Of a stretch of 64,000 nt of DNA, positions 49,825 through 59,158 are shown in pieces. Both the position numbers and the translations under genes were made by a program. Source of the DNA: Bradyrhizobium sp. KBS0727 (GTDB lineage: Bacteria; Pseudomonadota; Alphaproteobacteria; Rhizobiales; Xanthobacteraceae); contig NZ_CP042176.1 in NCBI RefSeq assembly GCF_005937885.2, forward strand, positions 4,211,501 to 4,275,500, given 5' to 3'. Position 1 is the first letter of the stretch. Each line of letters opens with the position of its first letter. The notes under the pieces were generated by a model. That model was not told where the DNA came from, did not search any database, and worked only from the letters and a program-made list of their open reading frames with translations.

Positions 49825-52134
49825 CTATCCAAACAGGGTCGGCTGGGTGCGGACGGCGCGCTCCTGGGCTTCGACGGCGGCGACCGCCGTCATGTTCAGG
49901 ATGCCGCGCGCCGTCACCGAGGGGGTGAGAATATGCGCCGGACGCGCCGGCCCGATCAGGATCGGCCCCACCGGCAACGCATCCGCCAGCACCTTGATCA
50001 TCTGATAGGCAACGTTGGCGGTGTCGAGGTTCGGCATGATCAGAATATTGGCCTCACCTTCCAGCTTGGAATGCGGCAGCACCAGCTTTCGCGCGGTCTT
50101 CGACAGCGCGGTATCGCCCTGCATTTCGCCGTCGGCCTCGATCTCGGGATGCCGTTCCTTCAGGAGCGCGGTGGCATGGCGCATCTTGCGGGAAGAATCG
50201 GTATCGTAACTGCCGAAGTCCGAATGTGACACGAAGGCGACGCGGGGCTTCATGTTGAAGCGCTGGACATGGATCGCGGCCAGCGCCGCCACTTCCGCAA
50301 GTTCCTCGGCGCTCGGATTCGGCCGCACCTGGGTGTCGGCGATGAAATGGGTGCCCTTGCTGGTGATCATCATCGCCAGCGCGGCAAAATCCCTGATCCC
50401 GGGCAGGAAGCCGACGATTTCGCGGACATGGCGCAGATGGCTCATGTAACGACCTTCGACGCCGCAGATCATGGCGTCGGCCTCGCCGCGGACCACCGCA
50501 AGTGCTGCGATCACGGTGTTGTTGGTCCGAACGACCGTGCGCGCGGCATCGGGTGTCACGCCATGCCGGCCGGCGACGTCGATATAGGTCTGCACATAGG
50601 AGCGGTAGCGCGGATCGTCCTCGGGATTGACGAGGTCGAAATCCTGCCCGGCCTTGATCGCGAGCCCGAACCGCTTGAGCCGCGCTTCCACGACCGAGGG
50701 GCGCCCGACCAGGATCGGCCGCGCCAGTTTCTCCTCGAGCACGACCTGCGTCGCACGCAGCACGCGCTCGTCCTCGCCCTCAGCATAGATCACCCGTACC
50801 GGCTGGGTCTTGGCCTTGGCGAATACCGGCTTCATGACGAGGCCGGAGCGGAATGCGAAGCGCTCGAGCAGCGCGCAGTATTCGTCGAAATTCTTGATCG
50901 GCCGCGTCGCCACGCCGGAATCCATCGCCGCCTTGGCGACCGCCGGCGCGATCCGCAGGATCAGCCGCGGATCAAACGGGCTCGGGATCAGCGAGCCCGG
51001 CCCAAAGCCCTGGGTCTCGCCGCTGTCGAAGCCCCGCGCCACCGCATCCGACGGCGGATCGCGCGCGAGCTGCGCGATGGCGTCGACCGCCGCGTGCTTC
51101 ATTTCCTCGTTGATCGCGGTGGCGCCGACATCGAGCGCGCCGCGGAAGATGAACGGAAAGCACAGGACGTTGTTGACCTGGTTCGGGAAGTCGGACCGCC
51201 CGGTGCAGATCATGGCGTCCGGGCGCGCTTTCCGCGCCTCGTCCGGCATGATCTCCGGGACCGGATTGGCCAGCGCCAGCACCAGCGGCTGGTCGGCCAT
51301 CGCCTTGACCATTTCGGGCTTCAGCACGTTGGGCGCGGACACGCCTAAGAAAATATCGGCGCCGCCGATGACGTCGCCGAGTACGCGGGCGCTGGTCTTC
51401 TGCGCGTAGACCGCCTTCCAGCGGTCCATCAGGGTGTTGCGGCCCTCATGTACCACGCCGTCGATGTCGCAGACCCAGATGTTCTTGCGCTGCGCGCCCA
51501 GCGAGACCAGCAGGTTGAGGCATGCGATCGCGGCGGCACCCGCACCGGAGCAGACGATCTTGACGTCGGGAAGTTTCTTGCCGTTCAGCAGCAGCGCGTT
51601 GGTGATCGCGGCGCCGACGATGATGGCGGTGCCATGCTGGTCGTCGTGGAACACCGGGATCTTCATGCGCTCCTTGAGCTGCGCCTCGATCTCGAAGCAC
51701 TCCGGTCCCTTGATGTCCTCGAGGTTGATGCCGCCGAAGGTCGGCTCCAGCGCCGCGACCGTCTCGACCACGCGCTCGATGGTGTCCGCGGAGATCTCGA
51801 TGTCGAACACGTCGATCCCGGCGAATTTCTTGAACAGGACCGCCTTGCCCTCCATGACGGGCTTCGACGCCAGCGGACCGATATTGCCGAGCCCGAGCAC
51901 CGCGGTACCGTTGGAGACCACTGCGACCAGATTGGCACGGGCGGTGAGAGAAGCGGCTTCCGCGGGGTTATTGGCGATTTCGGTGCAGGCCGCCGCCACG
52001 CCGGGCGAATAGGCCAGCGCGAGATCGCGCTGGTTCGCGAGCGGCTTGGTCGCCTGGATCTCGAGTTTGCCCGGCTTAGGCAGCCGGTGATAGGCCAGCG
52101 CCGCGTCGCGAAGGTCATCAGAATAGGACGACAT
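49825..52134 (-). CDS. maeB: NADP-dependent malic enzyme with phosphotransacetylase-like domain
   Basis: This 769-residue two-domain enzyme has an N-terminal malic enzyme domain (about 1-430) with LALAYSPGVAAACTEIA, FHDDQHGTAIIV and the NAD(P) loop CSGAGAAAIACLN. It carries a C-terminal phosphotransacetylase-like domain (about 440-760) that is usually catalytically silent and regulatory. It decarboxylates malate to pyruvate, yielding NAD(P)H. The ATG at 52134, with GGGGGAAA upstream, was chosen. A two-module palindromic element lies directly upstream. Cofactor preference (NADP versus NAD) cannot be fixed by eye. Confidence 0.95.
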   Translation of the reverse strand: MSSYSDDLRDAALAYHRLPKPGKLEIQATKPLANQRDLALAYSPGVAAACTEIANNPAEAASLTARANLVAVVSNGTAVLGLGNIGPLASKPVMEGKAVLFKKFAGIDVFDIEISADTIERVVETVAALEPTFGGINLEDIKGPECFEIEAQLKERMKIPVFHDDQHGTAIIVGAAITNALLLNGKKLPDVKIVCSGAGAAAIACLNLLVSLGAQRKNIWVCDIDGVVHEGRNTLMDRWKAVYAQKTSARVLGDVIGGADIFLGVSAPNVLKPEMVKAMADQPLVLALANPVPEIMPDEARKARPDAMICTGRSDFPNQVNNVLCFPFIFRGALDVGATAINEEMKHAAVDAIAQLARDPPSDAVARGFDSGETQGFGPGSLIPSPFDPRLILRIAPAVAKAAMDSGVATRPIKNFDEYCALLERFAFRSGLVMKPVFAKAKTQPVRVIYAEGEDERVLRATQVVLEEKLARPILVGRPSVVEARLKRFGLAIKAGQDFDLVNPEDDPRYRSYVQTYIDVAGRHGVTPDAARTVVRTNNTVIAALAVVRGEADAMICGVEGRYMSHLRHVREIVGFLPGIRDFAALAMMITSKGTHFIADTQVRPNPSAEELAEVAALAAIHVQRFNMKPRVAFVSHSDFGSYDTDSSRKMRHATALLKERHPEIEADGEMQGDTALSKTARKLVLPHSKLEGEANILIMPNLDTANVAYQMIKVLADALPVGPILIGPARPAHILTPSVTARGILNMTAVAAVEAQERAVRTQPTLFG

Positions 52135-52160
52135 GCATTTCCCCCACGTATTCACCTAGC

Positions 52161-52256
52161 GCATGATTCAACGAAGTTGAATCATGCCCGTCGGCCGTCT
52201 TCTTGTTTGAGCATGATCTTTCGGAAAACCGGTGTCCACTTTTCCGGATCATGCTC
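52161..52256. repeat. Two-module palindromic element, copy 6 (GCATGATC variant)
   Basis: Module A is a perfect 12-bp inverted repeat, GCATGATTCAAC (52161-52172) and its partner (52176-52187). Module B (52209-52256) runs GAGCATGATC, CGGAAAA, ACCGG centre, TTTTCCG, GATCATGCTC, a long hairpin. The layout equals the other copies, although the stem bases differ. It lies just upstream of maeB. Confidence 0.9.
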
Positions 52257-52308
52257 CCGGCCCCGAAATTACCTTCGGTGACCGGTCTTCGTTCGGGCTA
52301 TCCCGGCT

Positions 52309-54081
52309 CTAGCTTTGCGGCAGATTGAGACGGATGTGAAGCTCGCGCAACTGCTTCGGCGCGACTTCCGACGGCGCGCCCATCAACAGGTCTTCGGCCC
52401 GCTGGTTCATTGGGAAAAGCGAGATTTCGCGCAGGTTGGTCGTGCCGCAGAGCAGCATCACGATGCGGTCGACACCCGCCGCCATGCCACCATGCGGCGG
52501 GGCGCCGTACTGGAACGCACGATACATGCCGCCAAAACGCTCGACGACGTCCTTCTCGCCGTAACCGGCGATCTCGAACGCCTTCACCATCGCCTCGGGA
52601 CGGTGGTTGCGGATACCGCCGGATGCGATCTCATAGCCGTTGCAGGTAATGTCGTACTGGAACGCCTTGATGGTCAGCGGGTCTTGCCCGTTGAGCGCAT
52701 CGAGGCCTCCTTGCGGCATCGAGAACGGGTTGTGCGAGAAGTCGACCTTCTTGTCTTCCTCGTTGTACTCGTACATCGGGAAGTCGACGATCCAGGCGAG
52801 TTCGAACCGGTCCTTGTCGATCAGGTTCAGCTCCTCGCCGAGCCGGGTACGGGCCAAGCCAGAGAACTTCCAGAACTTGTCGGGGTCGCCAGCGACGAAG
52901 AATGCCGCGTCGCCCTCTTTCAGGCCGAGCTGGGTGCGGATCGCCGCGGTCCGTTCCGCGCCGATGTTGTTCGCCAGCGGACCAGCGCCCTCGCCGCCCT
53001 CGCGCCACATGATGTAGCCGAGCCCGGGCTGGCCCTCGCCCTGCGCCCACGAGTTCATGCGATCGCAGAATGCGCGCGACCCGCCGGTCGGCCCGGGGAT
53101 CGCCCAGACCTGGTTCTTGGGGTCTTCGAGCATCCGCGCGAACACCTTGAAGCCGGAACCGCGGAAGTGCTCGGAGACGTCCTGCATGATCAGCGGATTA
53201 CGCAAATCGGGCTTGTCGCTGCCGTATTTCTTCAAGGCTTCGGCGAAGGGAATCCGAGGCCAGGTCTTGGTGACGGGCTTGCCCTTGGCGAACTCCTCGA
53301 ACACGCCGGTGATGACCGGCTCGACGGCCGCAAACACGTCGTCCTGCTCGACAAAGCTCATTTCGAGGTCGAGTTGGTAGAACTCGCCCGGCAGCCGGTC
53401 GGCGCGCGGATCCTCGTCGCGGAAACACGGCGCGATCTGGAAGTATCGGTCGAAGCCCGACATCATCAGGAGCTGTTTGTACTGCTGCGGCGCCTGCGGC
53501 AGCGCGTAGAACTTGCCGGGATGGATCCGCGACGGCACAAGGAAGTCGCGCGCGCCCTCCGGCGACGACGCCGTCAGGATCGGGGTCTGGAACTCGAAGA
53601 AGCCTTGCTCCTTCATCCGCTTGCGCATGGAGTCCACGATCGCGCCGCGGGTCATGATGTTCTGGTGCAGCTTCTCGCGACGGAGGTCGAGGAACCGGTA
53701 CTTAAGCCTTATGTCTTCAGGATATTCCTGCTCGCCGAACACCGGCAGCGGCAATTCCCCGGCCGGCCCCAGCACCTCGATCTCGCTGATGTAAACCTCG
53801 ACCATGCCGGTCGGCAGTTCCGGGTTGTCGGTGCCCTCGGGCCGGCGGCGGACCTTGCCGTCGATCCGCACCACCCATTCCGAGCGCAGCTTTTCGGCGT
53901 CCTTGAACGCCGGCGAATCCGGGTCGGCGACGCATTGGGTCAGGCCGTAATGGTCGCGCAGGTCGATGAACAGCACGCCGCCATGGTCGCGGATACGATG
54001 GCACCAGCCGGAAAGACGGACGGTTTGGCCGATGTCGCTGTCGCGGAGCGCGCCGCATGTATGTGACCGGTAGCGATGCAT
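52309..54081 (-). CDS. aspS: Aspartyl-tRNA synthetase
   Basis: This 590-residue class II synthetase charges tRNA-Asp. It has an N-terminal OB-fold anticodon domain (RLSGWCHRIRDHGGVLFIDL), the bacterial-type GAD insertion (about residues 300-400), and class II motifs including FQIAPCFRDEDPRADRLP and PHGGMAAGVDRIVMLL. In bacteria lacking AsnRS this enzyme is often non-discriminating and also charges tRNA-Asn; that cannot be decided here. The ATG at 54081 gives MHRYRSHTCG. It is divergent from selO. Confidence 0.97.
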   Translation of the reverse strand: MHRYRSHTCGALRDSDIGQTVRLSGWCHRIRDHGGVLFIDLRDHYGLTQCVADPDSPAFKDAEKLRSEWVVRIDGKVRRRPEGTDNPELPTGMVEVYISEIEVLGPAGELPLPVFGEQEYPEDIRLKYRFLDLRREKLHQNIMTRGAIVDSMRKRMKEQGFFEFQTPILTASSPEGARDFLVPSRIHPGKFYALPQAPQQYKQLLMMSGFDRYFQIAPCFRDEDPRADRLPGEFYQLDLEMSFVEQDDVFAAVEPVITGVFEEFAKGKPVTKTWPRIPFAEALKKYGSDKPDLRNPLIMQDVSEHFRGSGFKVFARMLEDPKNQVWAIPGPTGGSRAFCDRMNSWAQGEGQPGLGYIMWREGGEGAGPLANNIGAERTAAIRTQLGLKEGDAAFFVAGDPDKFWKFSGLARTRLGEELNLIDKDRFELAWIVDFPMYEYNEEDKKVDFSHNPFSMPQGGLDALNGQDPLTIKAFQYDITCNGYEIASGGIRNHRPEAMVKAFEIAGYGEKDVVERFGGMYRAFQYGAPPHGGMAAGVDRIVMLLCGTTNLREISLFPMNQRAEDLLMGAPSEVAPKQLRELHIRLNLPQS

Positions 54082-54272
54082 TGAATTCCCAAAATCGGAT
54101 GTCGGAGGACAGGAATCGGGGGCCAAAGCCCGCACGAAGTGCGGCAGGGTTTACCCGAGCCGGCGCGGGGCGGCAACCAAGCCCGGCGCTGTTTTGGGCT
54201 CAAAAACCGCCATTTCGCGGATCTGAGCCCCGAACCGTTTGCCAATTCCGGGGCGGCGCCTATCTTTGGGTC

Positions 54273-55748
54273 ATGACCGTCCATTTCCCGTTCCAGAACA
54301 CCTATGCGGCGCTGCCTGCGAACTTTTTCGCTCGGGTAGCGCCGACCCCGGTGGCCTCCCCGCGGCTGATCAAGCTGAACCGGCCGCTGGCGCTCCAGCT
54401 CGGCCTCGATCCCGACCTGCTGGAGAGCCCGGAAGGCGCCGAAATCCTCGCCGGAAAGCGCCTGCCCGACGGCGCCGACCCGATTGCGATGGCCTATGCG
54501 GGCCACCAGTTCGGCCATTTCGTGCCCCAGCTCGGCGACGGCCGCGCCATCCTGCTCGGCGAGGTCATCGACGCCGATGGCATCAGGCGCGACATCCAGC
54601 TCAAGGGTTCCGGCCCGACGCCATTTTCGCGCCGGGGCGACGGCCGCGCGGCTTTGGGTCCGGTGCTGCGGGAATACATTGTCAGCGAGGCGATGTTTGC
54701 CCTGGGCATTCCGACCACCCGCTCGCTCGCCGCCGTGATCACCGGCGAGCGGGTTCAGCGCGAGACCATGCTGCCCGGCGCCGTACTGACCCGGGTGGCG
54801 GCGAGCCATATCCGCGTCGGCACCTTCCAGTTCTTTGCCGCCCGCGGCGATACCGACGGCGTGCGGCAGCTCGCTGATCATGTCATCGCGCGGCACTATC
54901 CTGATATCACCAACGCCGAGCGTCCCTATCACGCTCTGCTCGCCGGCGTCGTGGCGCGGCAGGCCGAACTGGTGGCGCGCTGGCTGCTGGTCGGCTTCAT
55001 CCACGGCGTCATGAACACCGACAATTGCTCGATCTCGGGCGAGACCATCGATTACGGCCCGTGCGCCTTCATGGACGACTACAATCCCGCGACCGTGTTC
55101 TCCTCGATCGACGAACAGGGCCGCTATGCCTATGCCAACCAGCCACGGATCGCGCTCTGGAACCTGACTCGGCTGGCCGAATGCCTGCTGCCGCTGTTCA
55201 CCGACGACAAGGATCAGGCGATCGAACAGGCGCAATTGATCCTCGGTGAATTCGCGGAGAAATTTACAGCTGCCTATCAGGCCGGCCTGCGCCGGAAGGT
55301 TGGCCTGTTCACCGCGCGCGACGGCGACGAGGCGCTGGTGCAGGACCTGCTCGACTCCATGGCGAAGAATGAGGCCGACTTCACGCTGACCTTCCGCGGT
55401 CTCGGCAATGTGGCGCTTGATTCCGGCAATGACGGCGTGCGGCGCCTGTTTGCCGATCCCACAGCCTTCGACGAATGGGCGGCGCGCTGGCACGCACGCA
55501 TCGCGGGCGAGCCGCAGGCGGCGACCGAACGGCAGGCCCTGATGCGATCGGTCAACCCGGCTTTCATTCCGCGCAACCACCGCGTCGAAGCCGTGATCCA
55601 GGCCGCGATGAACAACGACGATTATGCGCCGTTCGAGGAACTGATCGCGGTGCTGGCGAAGCCCTACGAGGACCAGCCTGATTTCGCCGACTACGCCGAC
55701 CCGCCGCAACCGGAGCAGCGCGTGCTGCAGACGTTCTGCGGGACGTGA
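54273..55748 (+). CDS. selO: SelO (YdiU/UPF0061) protein adenylyltransferase
   Basis: This 491-residue pseudokinase-fold enzyme transfers AMP to proteins in family members and is linked to redox stress. Motifs include YAGHQFGHFVPQLGDGRA, LKGSGPTPFSRRGDGRA and the metal-binding HGVMNTDN and IDYGPCAFMD. Proteobacterial SelO usually ends in a C-terminal cysteine motif; here the end reads QTFCGT, which matches. It is divergent from aspS with 191 bases between. Confidence 0.95.
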   Translation: MTVHFPFQNTYAALPANFFARVAPTPVASPRLIKLNRPLALQLGLDPDLLESPEGAEILAGKRLPDGADPIAMAYAGHQFGHFVPQLGDGRAILLGEVIDADGIRRDIQLKGSGPTPFSRRGDGRAALGPVLREYIVSEAMFALGIPTTRSLAAVITGERVQRETMLPGAVLTRVAASHIRVGTFQFFAARGDTDGVRQLADHVIARHYPDITNAERPYHALLAGVVARQAELVARWLLVGFIHGVMNTDNCSISGETIDYGPCAFMDDYNPATVFSSIDEQGRYAYANQPRIALWNLTRLAECLLPLFTDDKDQAIEQAQLILGEFAEKFTAAYQAGLRRKVGLFTARDGDEALVQDLLDSMAKNEADFTLTFRGLGNVALDSGNDGVRRLFADPTAFDEWAARWHARIAGEPQAATERQALMRSVNPAFIPRNHRVEAVIQAAMNNDDYAPFEELIAVLAKPYEDQPDFADYADPPQPEQRVLQTFCGT

Positions 55749-55760
55749 GATACGTCTGCT

Positions 55761-55862
55761 GTCATTCCGGGATGGTCCGCAGGACCAGACCTCAGATGCG
55801 CAATTGCGCATCGGGGAATCTCGAGATTCCGGGTTCGATGCTTCGCATCGCCCCGGAATGAC
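55761..55862. repeat. GTCATTCCGGGATGG palindromic repeat, shortened copy
   Basis: The ends GTCATTCCGGG and CCCCGGAATGAC are intact. The internal TGTGCAATTGCACA palindrome is missing, leaving only TGCGCAATTGCGCA and a GAATCTCGAGATTC core. It lies 12 bases after the selO stop. From 55863 to 56138 I see no gene or clear structure, only moderately AT-rich sequence that may hold a promoter. Confidence 0.9.
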
Positions 55863-56138
55863 GGAAGAGACACAGCATCACTTTCTCGCGGCTCACTGCA
55901 CCCGAGTTTTGAATCGTTCGCCCCTAAAATCAGAGGGCGAAGATCGGCTGCGCGCTGCTGAGGCGGCCCACCATACAATCGCTTTCGCTCGATGGTTGCA
56001 GTCAGCGCGAGGCCCGTTAACCGCAATCCTTAAGCGCGCATCCACCATTGCCGGAGCGGTTCCCGCCTTAACCACATCGCTTAACAACCCCTCAACACCC
56101 TCCCGACAAATCTAACGATCTGTTGGGGGAGAATTGCC

Positions 56139-56249
56139 GTGGACGCGTTTGCTTTTGAATTCATGGGACTGGCGATGATCGCGCTGTGTCTCGTCGTGCT
56201 GGCTCTGCCCTCCGGACGGCGCCCGCCGCGCAACATCCGCTACGAATAA
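56139..56249 (+). CDS. 36-residue membrane peptide
   Basis: The GTG at 56139 follows GGGGGAG at eight bases. The peptide (DAFAFEFMGLAMIALCLVVL, then ALPSGRRPPRNIRYE) is one transmembrane helix with a basic tail, so it would insert with the tail in the cytoplasm by the positive-inside rule. It is too short for routine gene calling. No family is recognised. Confidence 0.65.
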   Translation: MDAFAFEFMGLAMIALCLVVLALPSGRRPPRNIRYE

Positions 56250-56322
56250 GTTCCGTCAGGCCGATCGGATCGCGGACGGGCAAGACTGCGCCCGGAGGCC
56301 GGCGACTGGCAGAAAGCCGCGC

Positions 56323-56423
56323 CTAGAGCCCCGTTCCGATGGAATCGGAACGGGGCTCTAGATTTTTGATTTGACGCGTTTTCTTGACGCGAACCGGTTT
56401 CCACTTCGCTGGAAAACGCTCTG
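56323..56423. repeat. Two-module palindromic element, copy 7
   Basis: Module A (56323-56361) is CTAGAGCCCCGTTCCGATGG with a near-perfect inverted partner. After a T-rich linker, module B (56373-56423) reads GACGCGTTTTCTTGACGCGA, ACCGGT, CCACTTCGCTGGAAAACGCTC. The orientation is inverted relative to copies 2 and 3. It lies 91 bases upstream of rnd. Confidence 0.88.
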
Positions 56424-56513
56424 GCCTGAAATGCAGGCCTCAAATTTCCCCAAGACCCTTGACATATCAGCGCTTTCGGCAGAACGCCTGTAGCCGAGCG
56501 CACTGGATTGTTC

Positions 56514-57665
56514 ATGGATCTGATTACCACCACTGCCGACCTCGCGGCCGCCTGTACCCGGCTGGCCCAGCACAAGGTCATCACCGTCGACACCGAATTT
56601 CTCCGGGAGACGACCTACTACCCCCTGCTCTGCGTCGTGCAGATGGCGAGCGCGGACGAAGCCGTCGTGGTCGACACGCTGGCTGAGGGCATCGACCTCA
56701 AGCCGTTCTTCGAACTGATGGGCAACGAGGCGGTGCTGAAGGTATTCCACGCCGCCCGCCAGGACATCGAGATCGTCTGGCACCAGTCCGGCACCATTCC
56801 GCACCCGATCTTCGACACCCAAGTCGCCGCGATGGTGCTGGGGTATGGCGACAGCATCGCCTACGACCAACTGGTCGAGCGCATCACCGGCCACCGGCCG
56901 GACAAGACCCATCGCTTCACGGACTGGTCGCGCCGGCCGCTGACAGAGGAGCAGATGCATTACGCGGTCTCCGACGTCACCCATCTGCGCGACGTGTTCG
57001 CGGCTCTCGACGCCGACCTCAAGAAGCGCGGCCGCAGCGACTGGGTCAGCGAGGAAATGGAAGTCCTGACCTCGCCAAAGACCTATGATTTCCATCCCGA
57101 GCGCGCCTGGGAACGGCTGAAGACGCGCGTGCGCAAGCCGAAGGAGCTCGCGGTCCTGATGGAAGTCGCGGCCTGGCGCGAACAGGAAGCGCAAAGCCGC
57201 GACGTGCCGCGCAGCCGGGTACTGAAGGACGACGCGGTCGGCGACATCGCCACCCATGCGCCGATCAGCCTGGAGCGCCTCGCCAGCCTGCGCTCGCTGC
57301 CGAAGGGCTTTGACCGTTCCAAATGGGGCGGCGATATCGTGGCCGCCGTGCAGCGCGGGCTTGCCCGCGATCCGGCGTCGCTGCCGAAGATCGAGAAGCC
57401 GCGCGGCAATTCGAACGGTGCGGCGACCGTCGAACTCTTGAAGGTGCTGCTGCGGATGACGTCGGAGCGCCACGCCGTCGCCAGCAAGGTGATCGCGACC
57501 GTCGACGATCTCGACCAGATCGCCGCCGACGACAACGCCGACGTCGCCGCCCTGCACGGCTGGCGCCGCGAATTGTTCGGCGAAGCCGCGATCGCGCTGA
57601 AACACGGCAGGCTGGCGCTGGCGATGGAAAAAGGCCGCGTCGTCAAGGTCGACCGAGGCGAATAA
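56514..57665 (+). CDS. rnd: Ribonuclease D
   Basis: This 383-residue 3'-5' exoribonuclease matures tRNA and other structured RNA. The DEDDy exonuclease domain is at the N-terminus, with VDTEFLRETTYYP (Asp, Glu), HAARQDIEIVW (Asp) and the tyrosine-type motif III YAVSDVTHLRDV. The C-terminal half holds an HRDC domain (about residues 207-290; KPKELAVLMEVAAWRE). The ATG at 56514 is used; a TTG two codons upstream is also open. It is on the same strand as selO, with intervening repeats. Confidence 0.95.
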   Translation: MDLITTTADLAAACTRLAQHKVITVDTEFLRETTYYPLLCVVQMASADEAVVVDTLAEGIDLKPFFELMGNEAVLKVFHAARQDIEIVWHQSGTIPHPIFDTQVAAMVLGYGDSIAYDQLVERITGHRPDKTHRFTDWSRRPLTEEQMHYAVSDVTHLRDVFAALDADLKKRGRSDWVSEEMEVLTSPKTYDFHPERAWERLKTRVRKPKELAVLMEVAAWREQEAQSRDVPRSRVLKDDAVGDIATHAPISLERLASLRSLPKGFDRSKWGGDIVAAVQRGLARDPASLPKIEKPRGNSNGAATVELLKVLLRMTSERHAVASKVIATVDDLDQIAADDNADVAALHGWRRELFGEAAIALKHGRLALAMEKGRVVKVDRGE

Positions 57666-57679
57666 CGCCTGCCGCTAGC

Positions 57680-57808
57680 ACGGCCTTATGGTTCGAGACG
57701 CACGGCGTTGCCGTGCTCCTCACCATGAGGGTCTAAGATTCCCATCCTCGGCAGTCAGACCTCATCCTGAGGAGCATCGCAAAGCGATGCGTCTCGAAGG
57801 ATGAAGGC
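57680..57808. repeat. GTCTCGAAGGATG / GGTTCGAGACGC repeat, copy 2
   Basis: It contains TATGGTTCGAGACGC...GCTCCTCACCATGAGG followed by CCTCATCCTGAGGAGC...GCGTCTCGAAGGATGA. Each half forms its own hairpin. The halves are in the opposite order to the copy at 38993-39091. It lies between the rnd stop and the autotransporter stop. Confidence 0.85.
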
Positions 57809-57824
57809 CATGCAGGCTCTCAGA

Positions 57825-58967
57825 TCACCACTTCAACTCCAGCCCCACCGTGCCCTGATGCGACTGCATCGCGGCGCGGAATTTGCCGTCGTAATTGACG
57901 TAGACGCGGGCGGTGTTGGTCAGGCTCAGCGATGCCGAAGCGCCGGCATCGGCGCCGTAGCGGCTTTCGCCGATACCCTGGAACGTGACGCTCTGGCTGC
58001 CGAGGCTGACGGTGATGTCGGAGAAATTCTGCACCAGGTTGTCGACGAACTTGCCGTAGGCCGACACGTCGAAAATCTTCTGGTCCAGGATCCAGTAGTG
58101 CCCGACCTCGGCGCCGACAAGCACGCGGACCCGCTGCACGGTCGCCGCCGTCGCCATCACAGGATCGAGGCCGCCGAACTCCTGCAGCGATCCGGTTCGC
58201 GCGTGGACGTATTCGAACGCGGCCTTGGGCACGATACGAAACTGGTCCTTGGGCCAGTAATAGCTGATCTCGCTCAGCACGCCGTCCAGCCTCGCGTTGT
58301 AACCCGCGGTCGCAAGGCCGAGACCGGTGTCGCGACGCGAATTGATATTGCCGAAGCCGTGCACGACGGCACTTGCCCAGGTCCACGGCCCGCTGTCGAC
58401 CGAGGCGTTGAAGCCGAGCTGGGTCAGGTCGATCGTCGCCGACTGCAGCGCCAGCGGCACGTCGATCGAGGTGCGGCTCTGGTCGACCGAGAAGCCGACA
58501 TTGATGCCGGGCGCGACGCGCGCGCCGATTCCGGCGACGCCGCCCCAGGTCTTGCGGTTGTCGCCGACAAACAGGCCGAGCGGGCCGTTGTTGGCTGTAA
58601 TCCCGTACCCTTCGAACCAGGTCCGGTAGCGCGGCGCTTCCGCAGCTTCCGAGGCGCCGCCGCCGCCCGGGTTGGTCCGCAGCATGCGGCTGAAACCGTT
58701 GGTGGTGCCGAGCCGCTCCAGGAAATTGCTGCCGAGGTTAGCGACCGTCGCGGCCGATGACACCGTCGAATCGATCATCAGCGGCGTCGGGGTGGGCGCA
58801 GGATGCGCGACCGGCGGGGGAGCCACCGCCGCGAATTGCGCATGGGCCGGCAACGCAGCGACGATCCCAAGCAGCGGACCGAGGACGAGGCCAAGGAAAA
58901 CCGCCCGCGCCAGCCAGCGGCCGTTGCGGGTGTTACCTGCTCGCAAAGGCCGCCACGGGCAGCGCAT
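57825..58967 (-). CDS. Autotransporter beta-domain outer membrane protein
   Basis: This 380-residue protein has a signal peptide (WLARAVFLGLVLGPLLGIVA, then PAHAQ), a Pro/Ala-rich segment, and an autotransporter-type beta barrel (about residues 105-380) with alternating strands such as WFEGYGITAN, GINVGFSVDQSRT and FRIVPKAAFEYVHA. It ends GTVGLELKW, with the C-terminal aromatic residue expected for BAM recognition. There is almost no passenger domain, so it is a bare translocator or porin-like protein. The ATG at 58967 was chosen; the longer frame to 59072 is not supported. Confidence 0.85.
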   Translation of the reverse strand: MRCPWRPLRAGNTRNGRWLARAVFLGLVLGPLLGIVAALPAHAQFAAVAPPPVAHPAPTPTPLMIDSTVSSAATVANLGSNFLERLGTTNGFSRMLRTNPGGGGASEAAEAPRYRTWFEGYGITANNGPLGLFVGDNRKTWGGVAGIGARVAPGINVGFSVDQSRTSIDVPLALQSATIDLTQLGFNASVDSGPWTWASAVVHGFGNINSRRDTGLGLATAGYNARLDGVLSEISYYWPKDQFRIVPKAAFEYVHARTGSLQEFGGLDPVMATAATVQRVRVLVGAEVGHYWILDQKIFDVSAYGKFVDNLVQNFSDITVSLGSQSVTFQGIGESRYGADAGASASLSLTNTARVYVNYDGKFRAAMQSHQGTVGLELKW

Positions 58968-59158
58968 AGGGTCCAATTCCCGAAATAGGCGCCCGCTTGA
59001 AAAATGCGCAGAAAACCGATCGGCAGGCCGCCGATTTGCGCTTGTTTGGCCTGCAGCGTCAATCGGTTGCAAGCGCAGCCGCTAGTTGAATAAACCGCAT
59101 TGTGGTTCGTCGGCCACAGCGGCAGCGACCATGCCCAGGTCCGCCCGGCGAGCGGGAG

